Assembly: GCA_023052935.1 (NCBI GenBank)
Contig: CM041298.1
Span: forward strand, 20,990,871 to 21,054,870
Origin: Piezodorus guildinii
Lineage: Eukaryota; Arthropoda; Insecta; Hemiptera; Pentatomidae
Direction of reading: 5' to 3'
Length of the DNA stretch: 64,000 nucleotides
Below the pieces are notes generated by a model. It did not search any database. It saw only the letters and a program-made list of their open reading frames with translations, and was not told where the DNA came from. Position 1 is the first letter of the stretch. The number at the start of each line of letters is the position of its first letter. This document shows positions 1-11,578 of the stretch, in pieces. The translations under genes and the position numbers were made by a program.

Positions 1-107
1 ATAAGTAATATAATTCAATTGTAAATGGCACATATATATTCGCGAAAAGTTTATAATCTTTTCTGAAGAAAGGTCCTCTGGCACTAAGAAAATCAAAATC
101 AATCAAT

Positions 108-465
<358 letters not shown>

Positions 466-1537
466 AAGCATTTGATCGAGTCTGGCACCAGGGACTGCTT
501 TACGAACTCCGTCAATTCCTCACCCCTACATATTTCCTATTAATGCGTTCCTACCTTACTGGCAGAACCACAACAGGTAAACCAAAACTTTTCCTACTGA
601 TCCACATTTTTCCTATCTGCTGGAGTGCCTCAAGGTAGTATCTTAGGTCCAATCCTCTACTCCCTTTATACAGCTGACATTCCACTCCATCCTCGCACTG
701 TCCTCAATACTTTGCTGATGACACGTGTGTCTTATCCGTCCATAATGATCCAACTACTGCATCCCAAACCCTTCAGTCCCACATCAAAGCCATTGAAGAA
801 TAGTGTCAAAATTGGAGGATTAAAATAAATCCCACCAAACCACCTTTACCCTTCGTCGCAAACCGATGACTTCCTGCCCCCCCAGTATCCTTTAATAACA
901 TTACCCTTACTTCTGTTGAACAAATCCGATACCTAGGTCTCCATCTTGACAAGCGCCTTACTTGGAATCCTCATGCAAGACTGAAACAACAAGAAACTGC
1001 TCGAAGATATCGATTACTACAACACTTACTAGACAAACGTTCAAAACTTCCAGTACATTACAAAAGACTCATCTACATCACAATTATCAGACCTATTTGG
1101 ACATATGGAATCGAGCTTTGGGGCTCTACGAAACCATCTAATTCCTCCCGCATCCAGTCCTTACAATCCAAAATCCTTCGCAAAATCCTGAATCCTCCTT
1201 ATTTTGTCATAAATCAACTCCTCCATAATGACCTAAGCATCCCATTTGTTGCAGACATAGCCCGTGATAGATACTCCTCTTTCCATTCTAATCTCTCTGC
1301 CCATACAAACCCACTTGTCCGTAATTTATCTTCCTCAGATATCCCTGATAACCCTCCAAGGCGACTGAAAAGAAAGTGGCCTCGGGACCTACTGTATTAA
1401 AATAGTTAGTGAAGTGCTACCACTAGGTGGTTCTTTCTCAAGACATTTTCATGACTTTTTATATTCATTCTACATATTTACTTATTGTATTCTTTAGTAC
1501 AGTTGTAAATTACTATAAATAAATAAATTTAAAAAAA
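466..1537 (+). mobile_element. 5'-truncated jockey-like LINE (family J3)
   Basis: This is the 3' part of a jockey-like non-LTR retrotransposon on the plus strand. The start decodes as the RT segment AFDRVWHQGLLYE; 625-660 reads PQGSILGPILYS; the C-terminal signature PPRRLKRKWPRDLL ends near 1397. The reading frame is broken by shifts and stops, for example in the YADD region near 710. After the stop comes a ~140-bp 3' UTR and an A-rich tail of AATAAAT units. An imperfect 13-bp TSD, AAATTCTTT(A/G)ATT, lies at 453-465 and 1538-1550. It is a dead 5'-truncated insertion of the same family as the copies at 12984, 29529, 33815, 36907, 37700 and 41238. Confidence 0.88.
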
Positions 1538-1555
1538 AAATTCTTTGATTGATAT

Positions 1556-1594
1556 TAACATACAAATAAAAGTCAGGTGTTGCGCGCACCTGAT
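1556..1594 (-). repeat. R900 repeat, end fragment
   Basis: A short stretch resembles the CACCAGA end of R900 (AAGTCnnGTGTTGCnCGCACC). It stops exactly where the tandem duplication begins. R900 is the high-copy noncoding family described at 14762. Confidence 0.45.
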
Positions 1595-2960
1595 TGTTTA
1601 CTTTATGTAAATAAAATCATTTCTTTATTCATTCTCGTAAGAAATTTGTAACTAAAAACGTTGCATATTATTACATAGTGTTTTATTATTTCCAAATTAC
1701 TACATTAGGGTACAACAGTTTATATAGCTTTTTCGGTATTCATGATTTTTATTTGTTTATTCACCGCAGTGTCCTGTTTCTAAAACTCTATACAATGGTT
1801 CAATTTAAATTTTTTAAATATATTTTTTTTTTTTTAAGATTTTTATTTTTCAATAATTTTTTTTTACAAACGGCCACATGTCTCAAACTTTATACATGTT
1901 ATGGTAATTGCACCAATTACATGTTACTTTTACGTTATATTTACAGTAGGGGTTAGTGGTAATTGTAGCCTATGTTACTTTTCAACAGTAGGAAAAATCT
2001 AAAGACAAAAGCCTACACAAAAAAAAAAAAAAAAAAAAAACAAAAAAAAGAATGTAAGTAATAACAAAATAATTACAGTTAAAAAAAAACAATTAAAACA
2101 AAACATAAAAGTAAAAAAAATAAAATAAAAATAACTAAGTGGAAACAACAATACAAATACATATTTTGGTTATATGCTAATATATTATTTCTTTTTTACA
2201 TTTTAAAATTAGTCTTGTAGTACATCTTTTGTACGTTTATGTATGTAACGTTTTAGGGTTTTCTTGTCGTAATCGCCTATTTTTTGAACTATTGGGTTGT
2301 CACTAGTTGGAGTACGAGAATAGAAAAGTTGTGCCAGCGAGTACGTATATTTTTTTATCGAGGAGTTGTAAATCCGATAACATGATTGTGATTCGCGTGT
2401 AACAAGGATAGTTATTAACGATGCGCATGCATGTGTTCTGCAACACCTCCATTTTCCGATAATTGGAATGACATATGTAACTCCAGACAGGGGCAGCGTC
2501 GATCAGAATGTGACGAATGACAGTTTTGTAGAGAATCAGTTTGTTTTTTGATGATAGTTTTGAGTACCTATTGAAGTATGGGGTCATTTTGTTGATAATA
2601 TTTTTGGCTCTATTGCATTTATTATGTATAATAAATTAAAGAAATACTATTTTAACATATACACATACAAGACACTTATATTTATATAAAATATTTATAA
2701 TTTGTTGGAGAATCCCGGACGGAGCCTGCCCTCCCACTTGTGGAAGGACAAGCATAATCTAAGGGATCCCAGCACCTCCCTCTCAGCCGCGTCACTGGTG
2801 AGTGCTCAGCGGAAGCTGAGTGAGGGAGCCATAAACAGAGTTATTGAATTAAATAATTTTTAATTTCTGCCCATTTTAAAATTAATCGGCTAATGTCAGA
2901 GGAGAGGTGTTAAGATCATCGTCAAATTTCATGGTATTTTTGTGCCGAATTTCGAAAAAA
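1593..2960. repeat. Tandem duplication, unit 1 (1368 bp)
   Basis: This 1368-bp unit is repeated immediately downstream (2961-4140) at high identity. Both begin ATTGTTTACTTTATG and both end just after GTGCCG followed by ACGAAAAAA or TCGAAAAAA. The unit contains homopolymer A and T tracts and a minus-strand RT remnant. Confidence 0.9.
2200..2590 (-). pseudogene. LINE RT C-terminal remnant (unit 1)
   Basis: The minus-strand frame 2587-2303 reads NKLILYKTVIRHILIDAAPVW, similar to the region after the RT fingers and palm of jockey/R1-type LINEs (KxxLYKxxIRPIxTYAxPVW). It continues for about 90 residues and then decays. No catalytic motif is present. It is part of the duplicated unit and is older than the duplication, because the second copy carries the same remnant. 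Confidence 0.7.
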
Positions 2961-3389
2961 ATTGTTTACTTTATGTAAATAAAATCATTTCTTTATTCAT
3001 TCTCGTAAGAAATTTGTAACTAAAAACGTTGCATATTATTACATAGTGTTTTATTATTTCCAAATTACTACATTAGGGTACAACAGTTTATATAGCTTTT
3101 TCGGTATTCATGATTTTTATTTGTTTATTCACCGCAGTGTCCTGTTTCTAAAACTCTATACAATGGTTCAATTTAATTTTTTTAAATATATTTTTTTTTT
3201 TTTTAAGATTTTTATTTTTCAATATTTTTTTTTTTACAAACGGCCACATGTCTCAAACTTTATACATGTTATGGTAATTGCACCAATTACATGTTACTTT
3301 TACGTTATATTTACAGTAGGGGTTAGTGGTAATTGTAGCCTATGTTACTTTTCAACAGTAGGAAAAATCTAAAGACAAAAGCCTACACA

Positions 3390-3423
<34 letters not shown>

Positions 3424-4140
3424 ATGTAAGTAATAACAAAATAATTACAGTTAAAAAAAAACAATTAAAACAAAACATATTATAGTAAAAAAAATAAAAT
3501 AAAAATAACTAAGTGGAAACGAAACAATACAAATACATATTTTGGTTATATGCTAATATATTATTTCTTTTTTACATTTTAAAATTAGTCTTGTAGTACA
3601 TCTTTTGTACGTTTATGTATGTAACGTTTTAGGGTTTTCTTGTCGTAATCGCCTATTTTTTGAACTATTGGGTTGTCACTAGTAGGAGTACGAGAAAACA
3701 AAGTTGTGCCAGCGAGTACGTATATTTTTTATCGAGGAGTTGTAAATCCGATAACATGATTGTGATTTGCGTGTAACGAGGATAGTTATTAACGATGCGC
3801 ATGCATGTGTTCTGCACCACCTCCATTTTCTGATAATTGGAATGACATATCTAACTCCAGACAGGGGCAGCGTAGGTCAGAATGGGACGAATGACAGGTT
3901 TGTAGAGAATCAGTTTGTTGTGGAAGGACAAGCAGAATCTTAGGGATCCCAGCACCTCCCTCTCAGCCGCGTCATTGGTGAGTTGTCAATGGAAGCTGAG
4001 TGAGGTAGCCATAAACAGAGTTATTGAATTAAATAATTTTTAATTTCTGCCCATTTTAAAATTAATCGGCTAATATCAGAGTTGAGGTGTTAAGATCATC
4101 GTCAAATTTCTTAGTATTTTTGTGCCGTATTACGAAAAAA
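2961..4140. repeat. Tandem duplication, unit 2 (1180 bp)
   Basis: This second unit abuts unit 1 with no spacer. It matches unit 1 but lacks about 190 bp corresponding to 2546-2740: the text jumps from CAGTTTGTT to GTGGAAGGACAAGC near 3915-3922. Homopolymer lengths also differ (A-run near 3388-3420). Confidence 0.9.
3570..3925 (-). pseudogene. LINE RT C-terminal remnant (unit 2)
   Basis: This is the duplicated copy of the RT remnant in unit 1. Extra substitutions and the ~190-bp deletion remove its N-terminal part. Confidence 0.6.
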
Positions 4141-5139
4141 TTCGGTATAGTAGTTTCAGCCGCGTACGGTATACGACTCTTGAAACTTAATACTCCAAAT
4201 TTTTAAGGAGTTTAAATTTTTCTATGGTCTATTACAAAGGTTCAATCTTGAAAATAATAAACTTTACAATATTTACCAATTTATAATTAATTAAAAATTC
4301 AAGTTGTATTCTTTTAGTACACCATTTCAGCACATCATTCTCCTCCTACCGCTAAACCATTGTACCAGCCATAATTCAAGTTATCACCTTCAAGCATTTT
4401 TCTCAAAAATATATCCTCTGAAAATAATTAAAAACTGTACTTTTAGACCAGAGTAAGTCTAAATTTAAGAAGTATTTTGATAGAACAGTGACTTGAAAAA
4501 TGTATCTTCATTTATTTATTATGGTTCTGTTATATTTTGAAGCCATAAGAAATGGATATATATATATATATATTGCTAATTATTATTATTTATTTTATTT
4601 TATTTTTGTATAGTGGCTAAATTTATTTTTTCTTGCGGTCATTTATGTCTTTGTACATATATTTTTTTTTTTTTTTTTTGTTTGTCACACCAAAAAGTAG
4701 AAAAATGTCCATTAAAATATGATATATGTACACATTCCTATTTTATGTGGACTTCCCCTATGGCAATAAAAGTATATTCTATGTATATATTCTATTGATA
4801 TCTTTTAGTGGTGTTAACGTCTCAAATCTGTATTTAGTGAAAAGTATGAAACAGAAATGAGTCTGAAAGAAGACATGTCCATTTCGCATCCCGGTACGGG
4901 TTATATTTTTGTCCGGATATATCTAAATGAACTAATTTCTTTTTTTTCCCTCAATTTTTTTTTTCGGTTTGTATAAGAGAGACAAAGGGGAAGAGGGAGT
5001 GATAGAGTGAGAGAAAGAGGGAGTTAGGACGTGATGAAATTGAGCAGACTGTACATCTGCCGTTGACAAAGGCCTCTATGCTAATTTCTTCAGTAGCAAG
5101 CTCATTGTAAAACCTCAGCCATTGTTTCCCCATGTCGAG
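4141..5139. other. No gene seen; short TA repeat
   Basis: AT-rich sequence with a short TA microsatellite at about 4557-4572 and a T-run near 4663-4679. I recognise no coding region. A GA-rich stretch lies at about 4976-5030. Confidence 0.5.
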
Positions 5140-5144
5140 CGGAC

Positions 5145-5342
5145 GGCCAAACTTTGCCGTCCCTCCTCTGTATCAGGACACACACGGGGGAAAAAAAATT
5201 TCTCCGTTATGGATGTTGTTACTTTTATTCCGGACGACGGAGGGAAAATAAAATAATATTGTTTGAAAAAAAAAAAAAATGGCTTTATCCTTCTGATTTT
5301 GATGCGTATTCAAATCGGACACGCTTCCGTTGCTGTCAGTGA
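5145..5342 (+). pseudogene. Possible degraded C2H2 zinc-finger fragment
   Basis: The plus frame here reads CIRTHTGEKKFLRYGC and, after an A-run, KKWLYPSDFDAYSNRTRF. The first resembles the C2H2 linker HTGEKPF and the second resembles YPCDFCAYSSNR with both cysteines lost. If real, it is a decayed zinc-finger exon or retrocopy. The match rests on a short linker motif and could be chance. Confidence 0.25.
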
Positions 5343-5443
5343 AGGACCTATTGAATAAATTGATGAATTGAGAAGTAGGTAGAATCCATTAATGTTTGGT
5401 TTATATTGTGAGGTTATTGTATGTTTTTAGTGGTGTATAATAT

Positions 5444-5725
5444 TTTTCTCTGGTGCGACAGGCCATGTAGGCCCTTGACCGCGTGGTATAGACTCCTGGA
5501 AGAATGTACTCACGTTTCTCGATGAAATGTTTAGGGTAGGGTCATCACTCCTTAAACCTATTTTTGTGATTTGCCACCAGTAGGCTGACGAGTCTCACTA
5601 CCCGGGGGAGAGTCTCTGATTGAGTCCCCATTTAATTATATTCTTATAAAAGTCACGCTAGGACTGGGACTCGAACTCACAACTCTGGTGTGGGAGCGCG
5701 CTAGCCACTCAGCCACCGGCTGTCC
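5444..5725 (-). mobile_element. tRNA-derived SINE, copy 1
   Basis: On the minus strand the element starts near 5725 with a tRNA-like head: A box GGTGGCTGAGTGGCTAGCG and B box GTGAGTTCGAGTCCC. A ~200-bp unrelated body follows and ends GGCCTGTCGCACCA plus an A-rich tail (T-rich on plus). A near-identical layout occurs on the plus strand at 31938-32221. A 13-bp TSD with one mismatch, TGGTGTAT(A/T)ATAT, flanks it at 5431-5443 and 5726-5738. The A and B boxes are the internal RNA polymerase III promoter. Mobilisation would depend on a partner LINE, which I cannot identify. Confidence 0.88.
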
Positions 5726-6049
5726 TGGTGTATTATATGCATAGTATAAAAACATTCACAATAATAAAAAATATAAAAATTGTTATTGTTCTTAGAAAAT
5801 TAATTCGGTCGTTTAAAAAGTTAATAGATGATAAGGGTGAGGTTAATTTGTCATTTACAGCTCACCTAATATAATTAAAAAAAAAAAAAATTCAATTTAT
5901 CGCGGATTTTCAACTGCATGACAGTTGTAAATTATTTATTTATTACAAAACAAAAAATTTGACATAAAATTTAATTTGCCATCTGCATTTCCTTTGCAAT
6001 AAGCAAATTTGTGGACTGCTGAAGCAGCGGCTCATCATAGCAGAGTTCG

Positions 6050-8712
6050 TTAAGTGATCAGCATATCTCTTGGCCACCGCTTGCGTAGTCGTCGGGGTGG
6101 GCTGTAAGGATTCGTAGAGCATTTTAATGTTTCTGTAAGAGGGTTGGTGTTGTATGTTAGTCTTTGGTGGAAGTTATTGTATTGTTCTGTAGCAGTGGCT
6201 GAAATAGTCGGAATGTTTAAGTCGTTGTGTATAACGTCATTTGTTACGTAGGACGGTGCGTCCACTATTTTGCGCAGCAATTTCGACTGAAAAGACTGTA
6301 TTCTTTGGATACTTGTTGGTTTAGCAGAGCCCCACAGTTCTATCCCGTATGTCCAGATTGGTTTTAGCAAAACTTTGTAAAGAGTTAGTTTGTTGGTTAA
6401 TGATAATTTAGAGCGTCTGTCAAGTAATCTATATAAAAGACCGTATCGTCTGTTGAGTTCTTTGCGTTTTTGTCGAATGTGGGTACTCCAGGTCAGTCAT
6501 TTGTCCAAGTGAATACCTAAATATCGAATTTCGTCGGAAGGCGGAATAGGAATATTATTAAAGTTAATGGGAGGAGAAGGTTTGTAGTTCAGGGTGAACA
6601 CTACATGAGCACTCTTGGACTCGTTCATCTTTATTTTCCACCTAGAAGCCCAAGCAGAAATTTCATCAAGGTGGTTTTGTAGGGATATTGCCGCTTGTAA
6701 AGGATCCTTATCTGAACAAAGAACAGCTGTATCATCAGCAAAAGTAGCCAAAAGAGTCCCATTTTGCTGGGGAAGATCTGACATGTAAATGTTAAACAAT
6801 ATTGGTCCTAAAACACTGCCCTGAGGTACACCTGCCTTAATTTGCTGAATGTCTGAGAGTTCGGTCCCCACTTTGACAGAAAAATGTCTATCCGAAAGGT
6901 ATGAAGGGAATATTAAATAGAACGTAGGTGGAAGTAAAATTTTCAGTTTACAAAGCAATCCTTCGTGCCAAACCTTGTCGAAAGCCTGACTAATGTCAAG
7001 GAAAACACCTGGAAAATATTTTTTTGACTCTAGTGAATTTGAAATGAAATCAACTAATCGATGAGATTGTTGTATAGTGGAATGATGTTTTTTAAAGCCG
7101 AACTGATGATTGGGTATAAACTTTAATATTTCAAGAGAATCTAAACGGTGAAGAAGTATTTTTTCGAATAATTTTGAGAACGAAGGAAGAAGGCTGATCG
7201 GGCGATAGGAATTTAAACAGTCTGAGGATTTATTTGGTTTTAGTACCATGATAACTTCTGAATATTTCCACAAGACTGGAAAATAGGTGATTTTGAAAAT
7301 GGAATTATAAATATTGGTTAAAAAAAGGATTGCTTTCCATGGTAAATTTTTAATAATGAAATTCGTAATTAAGTCAAACCCTGGAGCTTTATTGTTCGGC
7401 AAGCTCTTAATAATATCACGAACTTCGTACGAATGAATTGCTTTTGGAGGTAATGTCATTGGTAAGGGCACGTTAAGGTGGGATTGAACATGAGTTGTGC
7501 ATAGTCTGTCATTAATATCATCATGAGTTTTAAAAGTCCCACTGAGAAGGTTAGAAAACAATTGAGCTTTTTGTGTGTCTGATTTTGCCCAAGAACCATC
7601 AGGATATCGAAGCGGATGAGAAACTTCGTGATGTTGGAGTATCCGTTTGGTCAATCTCCATAATGGTTTCTCACCAGTCGATGAACGTTTCAAGAAGTTA
7701 TTAAAGTTTTCAGTTTTTGAACGTCTTATTTCCTCTTTAAGCTGACGTGTTAGTTTATTAAAATTATGTCTGTCCGATGGGTAACGAGTCTGTTGCCATA
7801 ATTTTCTAGCTTTTCTTTTCAGGATAACAAGGTGACGAACACCTGGAGGGAGATAATTTTGTTGGTGTCTGTCTGTCGTTTTATTGGGCAGATTAAAATC
7901 TCAGGCGGACTTTTGAATGGTTCGCGTTAAGTGATATACTGCATCGTCTAAATCATCTGGTGTCCGTATATCAGTATTAAGCGACAATGAATTTTCAATG
8001 CATAATCTAAAATTACACCAATCAATTTTTCCAGGCGTTAATGTTGGTCGCGGAGTTTTAATTAGCGGTTTAGAATCTATAGTTAAAAGAAGGGGGGAGT
8101 GATCAGAAGATAAGTCAGTCAGGTCAGTGATGTTACAGTGGTGCAAATTAAATCCCTTAGTGATGAAGAAATCCAAGATATCAGACACCCTATTAACATC
8201 CATAGGCCAATATGTCGATGAGGGTGGAGATAGGAATTTACATCGCTTAGCAAGAATTGCATTGTGTAGGGCTCTGCCCCTGGTGTTTGTCATCCTGCTA
8301 CCCCATACCTGGTCCTTGGCATTATAATCCCCACCACATAAAAATCTGTTACCCAAAGAATGTAACAAGTGCTCAAACGTTTGAATAGACAAATTTCCAC
8401 GAGGGGGACAATATAGAGCTGCAATGTTCAAATTGAAATTTAGTACATCAACCATTATTGATGTACACTGAAAATCCTCGAAACCCTCAGAAGCATTAAA
8501 GTGGTGACTCTTGAACTCTTAATAAGAATGAGGGTACCTCCCTTGGCTGTATTTGAAGGATGGTCAGTCCTGTAGGTAATATAAGAAGGTAAATGAAACG
8601 GTTTACATTTTGTCAAGTGAGTCTCAGTTAGTAGGGCCACGTCTATGTTATTTTCGCTAAGAAAAATTTCGACACCGTTGGCATTCCAAAGAATTACTTT
8701 CAGTCCTCTCAT
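6050..8712 (-). pseudogene. J1 LINE ORF2: endonuclease + reverse transcriptase
   Basis: ORF2 begins at the ATG at 8712 (MRGLKVILWNANGV). It shows the APE-type endonuclease motifs: LLTETHL, YRTDHP, GGDYNAKDQVWGS and SSDHSPLLL. RT follows: YRPISLLPSFSKLFEKILL, FLDISQAFDKVWH, GVPQGSVLGPILFNIYMSDL, then the catalytic FADD box (ATFADDTAVLCS), and the C-terminal signature RRLRKRWPRDML. Three lesions are visible. A frameshift near 8455-8520 separates the first ~80 residues. In-frame TGA codons lie at 7901-7903 and at 6497-6499, the latter where relatives read LDKRLTW. The rest of the frame is continuous to 6050. Damage this light implies a moderately recent loss of function. Confidence 0.88.
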
Positions 8713-10077
8713 TTAATAAGCGTCGGAAGGATATGCTGCAACAGGGAAGTAAGTAACTTTATCAGGGGCGTAACAAGATTTTTAAATTCGTTTATAAAGT
8801 CAGTAAGTTGTGTCGTCACATCTGGTACATTTTGGGCTGTGAGGTTAGGTATTGGTACAACGTCATTAGGTGTCCTGGTCATGGTTTGTGAGTATGTTGG
8901 TTGCGTAGCAACCTGAATACAGTCAGTTAGTGATTGTGGCGGTGGCTCAAAATTACTTACTGATCGGTTTCTCTGGACGAAGGTTATTTCTTCTTGTTTT
9001 TCTTCTACTGAGCTCTGACTCGTTTCCTGTCCTCCATAAAAGTAGAGACGTCTTGCTGGGCCCTGCCTAAGTTTTTTCAATTGCTTGTGCACACTGCATC
9101 CTCTATAATTAGCTGGGTGAGCGTCTTCACAAAGCACACATTTGGGCGGTTGGTCTTGGGGTTTTTTGCAACTAGATGTAAGATGAGGTCCAGCGCATTT
9201 GACGCATCGTGGTTTCAAATTACAATACGTTTTGGTGTGGCCATAAGATTGACACCTTTTGCATTGAGCAATTTCATTTCTTTTTCTGGGTTCCTCAACT
9301 TTAATTTTTGTATGATACAAAAATTGTAGCGAGAAGATTTCAGAACTCTTATTGTTTTTCTCTAAATCAACAAAAAATAAGGGTAATGGGGTCTTTGTCT
9401 TTGGATGAAGGATATTATGGACACCAAATACACGATAGCCCAGATCTTCTAATTCGGTTTTAATTAAATCACATCCTATAGTGTGATGTAAGTTTCTTAT
9501 AACAACGCGAAAAGGTCGATCCTCAGGGAGCTGATATGTATGAAACTCTGCATTTTTTTTCTTTGATTTACCTAGATATCCGCCTGTAACCATCAGAATT
9601 TTCAGACATGATGACAACATTGTTCGCTCCGGATTTCAATGTAAATCCGTTAGATCCTACTTCTTTGGTAAGTTCGTCACAATGCATTCTGAAGTTACTG
9701 ACTGATTTTATATAAATCGGTGGGGGTTTCAGAGGTTCAGTTTTACTGGTTTCGTTGATAGTATTACCTTGTGGATCCACGTCAGTCGTTAAAACACTAA
9801 AGGGATTTAATGATTGGAAGCTAACCTGTTTGTCCTGAGCGGTGGTCACTGCTGCCCTCGGAGATCCAGCCTTACGTGGGGACACTTGATGCCACTCTCC
9901 TACATTGCTCGGTCCAGCTTCTAGGCTTAGTGCTTCATTGACCTTTACATCATTACTTTTTTTAGTATCAATTATGTTAGAAGTAGTTGAGACAACCTTA
10001 CTTGTTGCTGACGTAGACTTTAACTGCCGAACGGGGAGCACTCTGTGACTTTTAATGATTTCTTTCTTAGCAACCAT
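8709..10077 (-). pseudogene. J1 LINE ORF1: gag-like zinc-knuckle protein
   Basis: ORF1 starts at 10077 (MVAKKEIIKSHRV) and ends at 8709. It has a low-complexity N-terminus and then a gag-like RNA-binding region (FHTYQLPEDRPFRVVIRNLH). Next are three cysteine/histidine knuckles: CKRCQSYGHTKTYC, CVKCAGPHLTSSC and CVLCEDAHPANYRGC. A frameshift near 9570-9620 splits it, between the acidic N-terminal part and the RNA-binding part. The stop codon overlaps the ORF2 start in an ATGA arrangement at 8709-8712. Jockey-type ORF1 proteins coat the element RNA. Confidence 0.85.
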
Positions 10078-10085
10078 AGTGCGCG

Positions 10086-10110
10086 AATTTCTTACCTAAT
10101 CGGTAAGAAA
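10086..10110. promoter_or_regulatory. Small hairpin in the J1 LINE leader
   Basis: TTTCTTACC (10088-10096) and GGTAAGAAA (10102-10110) form a perfect 9-bp inverted repeat with a 5-nt loop. It lies 11 bases upstream of the ORF1 start on the minus strand. No function is known. Confidence 0.4.
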
Positions 10111-10289
10111 ATCCCGACTAATCACCAAAAAGTAGACAATAATAATTTAATAACAAATATAAATAGGTCACACTTTGTAGCAAAACATATGATCCAATAA
10201 GTTGTAAATAAAGCAACAATTATTTTTTAAAAATGTATAATCAGAAATAACGTCATCGAAAAAAGTTTACAAAAAGAAACACATTTATT

Positions 10290-10520
10290 GAAATGAAGGT
10301 GGGGCATGAGGCTAGGCTGGATTCCAAAAGATGGTTTGAAATTACTACTGAGTGGATTACAAGGGAACGAAACAGATGGCGAGGAAGACCACTGGCGAGG
10401 TGGAGGGACGAAATAGTGCAAATAGTGGGGGATTGTTGGGCTACAGTTGCCAGAAATAGGAATCTTTAGAATAATGTGACAAAAACCCATAAGGGAACAC
10501 ATGGATTTAATTTTAGTTTA
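10290..10520 (+). mobile_element. LINE 3'-end fragment
   Basis: A plus-strand frame reads RWRGRPLARWRDEIV and then GDCWATVARNRNL, a recognisable C-terminal tail of many LINE RTs (GRPxxRWxDEI...W...AxdRxxW). No RT catalytic region remains. The frame stops at the base of the conserved W and the 3' end is unclear. Confidence 0.6.
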
Positions 10521-11294
10521 AATCATTCTTAAAATGCTTTATTTTATTTGTATTATAAGTTATAAAAAGAGAGAGAATTGTTTTTTTTATAATGCCAATA
10601 CCAGACTTGTACCTCTAAAAATGTTGAGGCTTAGTGTTCTATAAACTAATGAAATAAAGCTATTAATAAAACAAAGTTTTTAATTGATTCTTAAACTTAA
10701 ATAATAGTTACATAAAAAAGGAAATGTTGAACGTGCTAACAAGAAGTTTGTATGGATCTATCTTCACGATAATGATGGCTATTTTTACAATGTGGTCTCA
10801 ATAATAAAGTAGAGGCAATTTGTATAATGATGTCAAATCCCCAACGAGAGCCCTTTCATGTCTTCGACTTCCTTTGCAGCTCAATTAAATTTTTGATATG
10901 ATCATTCCCTTTTTTTTTTTTCTTTTTTTTCATATCAAGAAAAGCTAATGTCCAAAACAATTTTTGCATTCTATACACACAATAAACATACGTTATTATT
11001 TTATTTTTATTATTTTATTTATAATATAAATGAGCTTGCTTACATTTGTTTTCAAAACCACTTTTATTAAAATTAAAAGCATATAGTACTTAGGGTATTT
11101 TACCTAAATTCATGATTCTATAAACATTTTCAACGATTCACTTCAAACTGTTAATCTAATATAAATGATTAGAAGTTTATTGTCAATTTTAATAAATTGC
11201 TCAAAAATGTATAGAAATCTACAATTTTACATACATAAATAATTATAAAAAAAAAATCTAAAAATCATCTTCCATTGTAAACCCATCCTGCCCA
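10521..11294. other. AT-rich, no gene seen
   Basis: I see only AT-rich sequence with short homopolymers (T-run near 10911-10930). No coding frame or repeat copy was recognised. Confidence 0.5.
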
Positions 11295-11576
11295 ACAATA
11301 TCATTTAATAATATTCATCTTGTCCCAGTTGATCCAATACCTAGGACTCCTACTTGACAAACGTCTAACATTGAATCCGCACACCTGACTGAAACGACAA
11401 GAAACTGCTCGCCGCTTACAGTTATATCAACACTTACTAAACAGACGCTATAACCTTCCACTTAGCTACAAATAGCTCATCCACATGACCATCAAAGTTG
11501 ATAAAGCCTATCTAGACTTACAAAGTTGAACTTTGGGGTTCTACTAAACTATCAAATTCTTCCCGTATTCATTTCT
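11295..11576 (+). mobile_element. Jockey-like LINE fragment (J3)
   Basis: A degenerate plus-strand stretch matches the J3 segment encoding VDPIQYLGLLLDKR, followed by the KRQETARR region and the KP(I)WTY region with stops. It is cut off at 11576, where the mariner element begins. Confidence 0.75.
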
Positions 11577-11578
11577 TA

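Larger units (their letters stand above)
5931..10140 (-). mobile_element. Near-complete but inactivated jockey-like LINE (family J1)
   Basis: A minus-strand non-LTR retrotransposon with a gag-like ORF1 and an endonuclease/RT ORF2. The 3' end is near 5931, where the minus strand ends in AATAAATAAAT. The 5' boundary is not defined; I place it near 10140 after a short leader. I find no clear TSD. Each ORF has lesions (described separately), so this copy cannot move on its own. It is a different family from the intact element at 43573-48216: the protein layout is alike but the sequence is clearly diverged. Confidence 0.85.

Noticed and set aside
1678..1956. Phe-rich open frames at 1678-1956 and 3046-3372
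   Set aside because: They run through T-tracts of the duplicated units and have no domain signature. The duplication alone explains their similarity.
2303..2587. A host gene on the minus strand in the tandem duplication
   Set aside because: The peptide matches the LINE RT C-terminal region (LYKTVIRxI...APVW), so it is mobile-element debris.
5154..5342. A working C2H2 zinc-finger gene
   Set aside because: Only one linker motif and a cysteine-less finger-like stretch remain. It is listed as a low-confidence remnant only.
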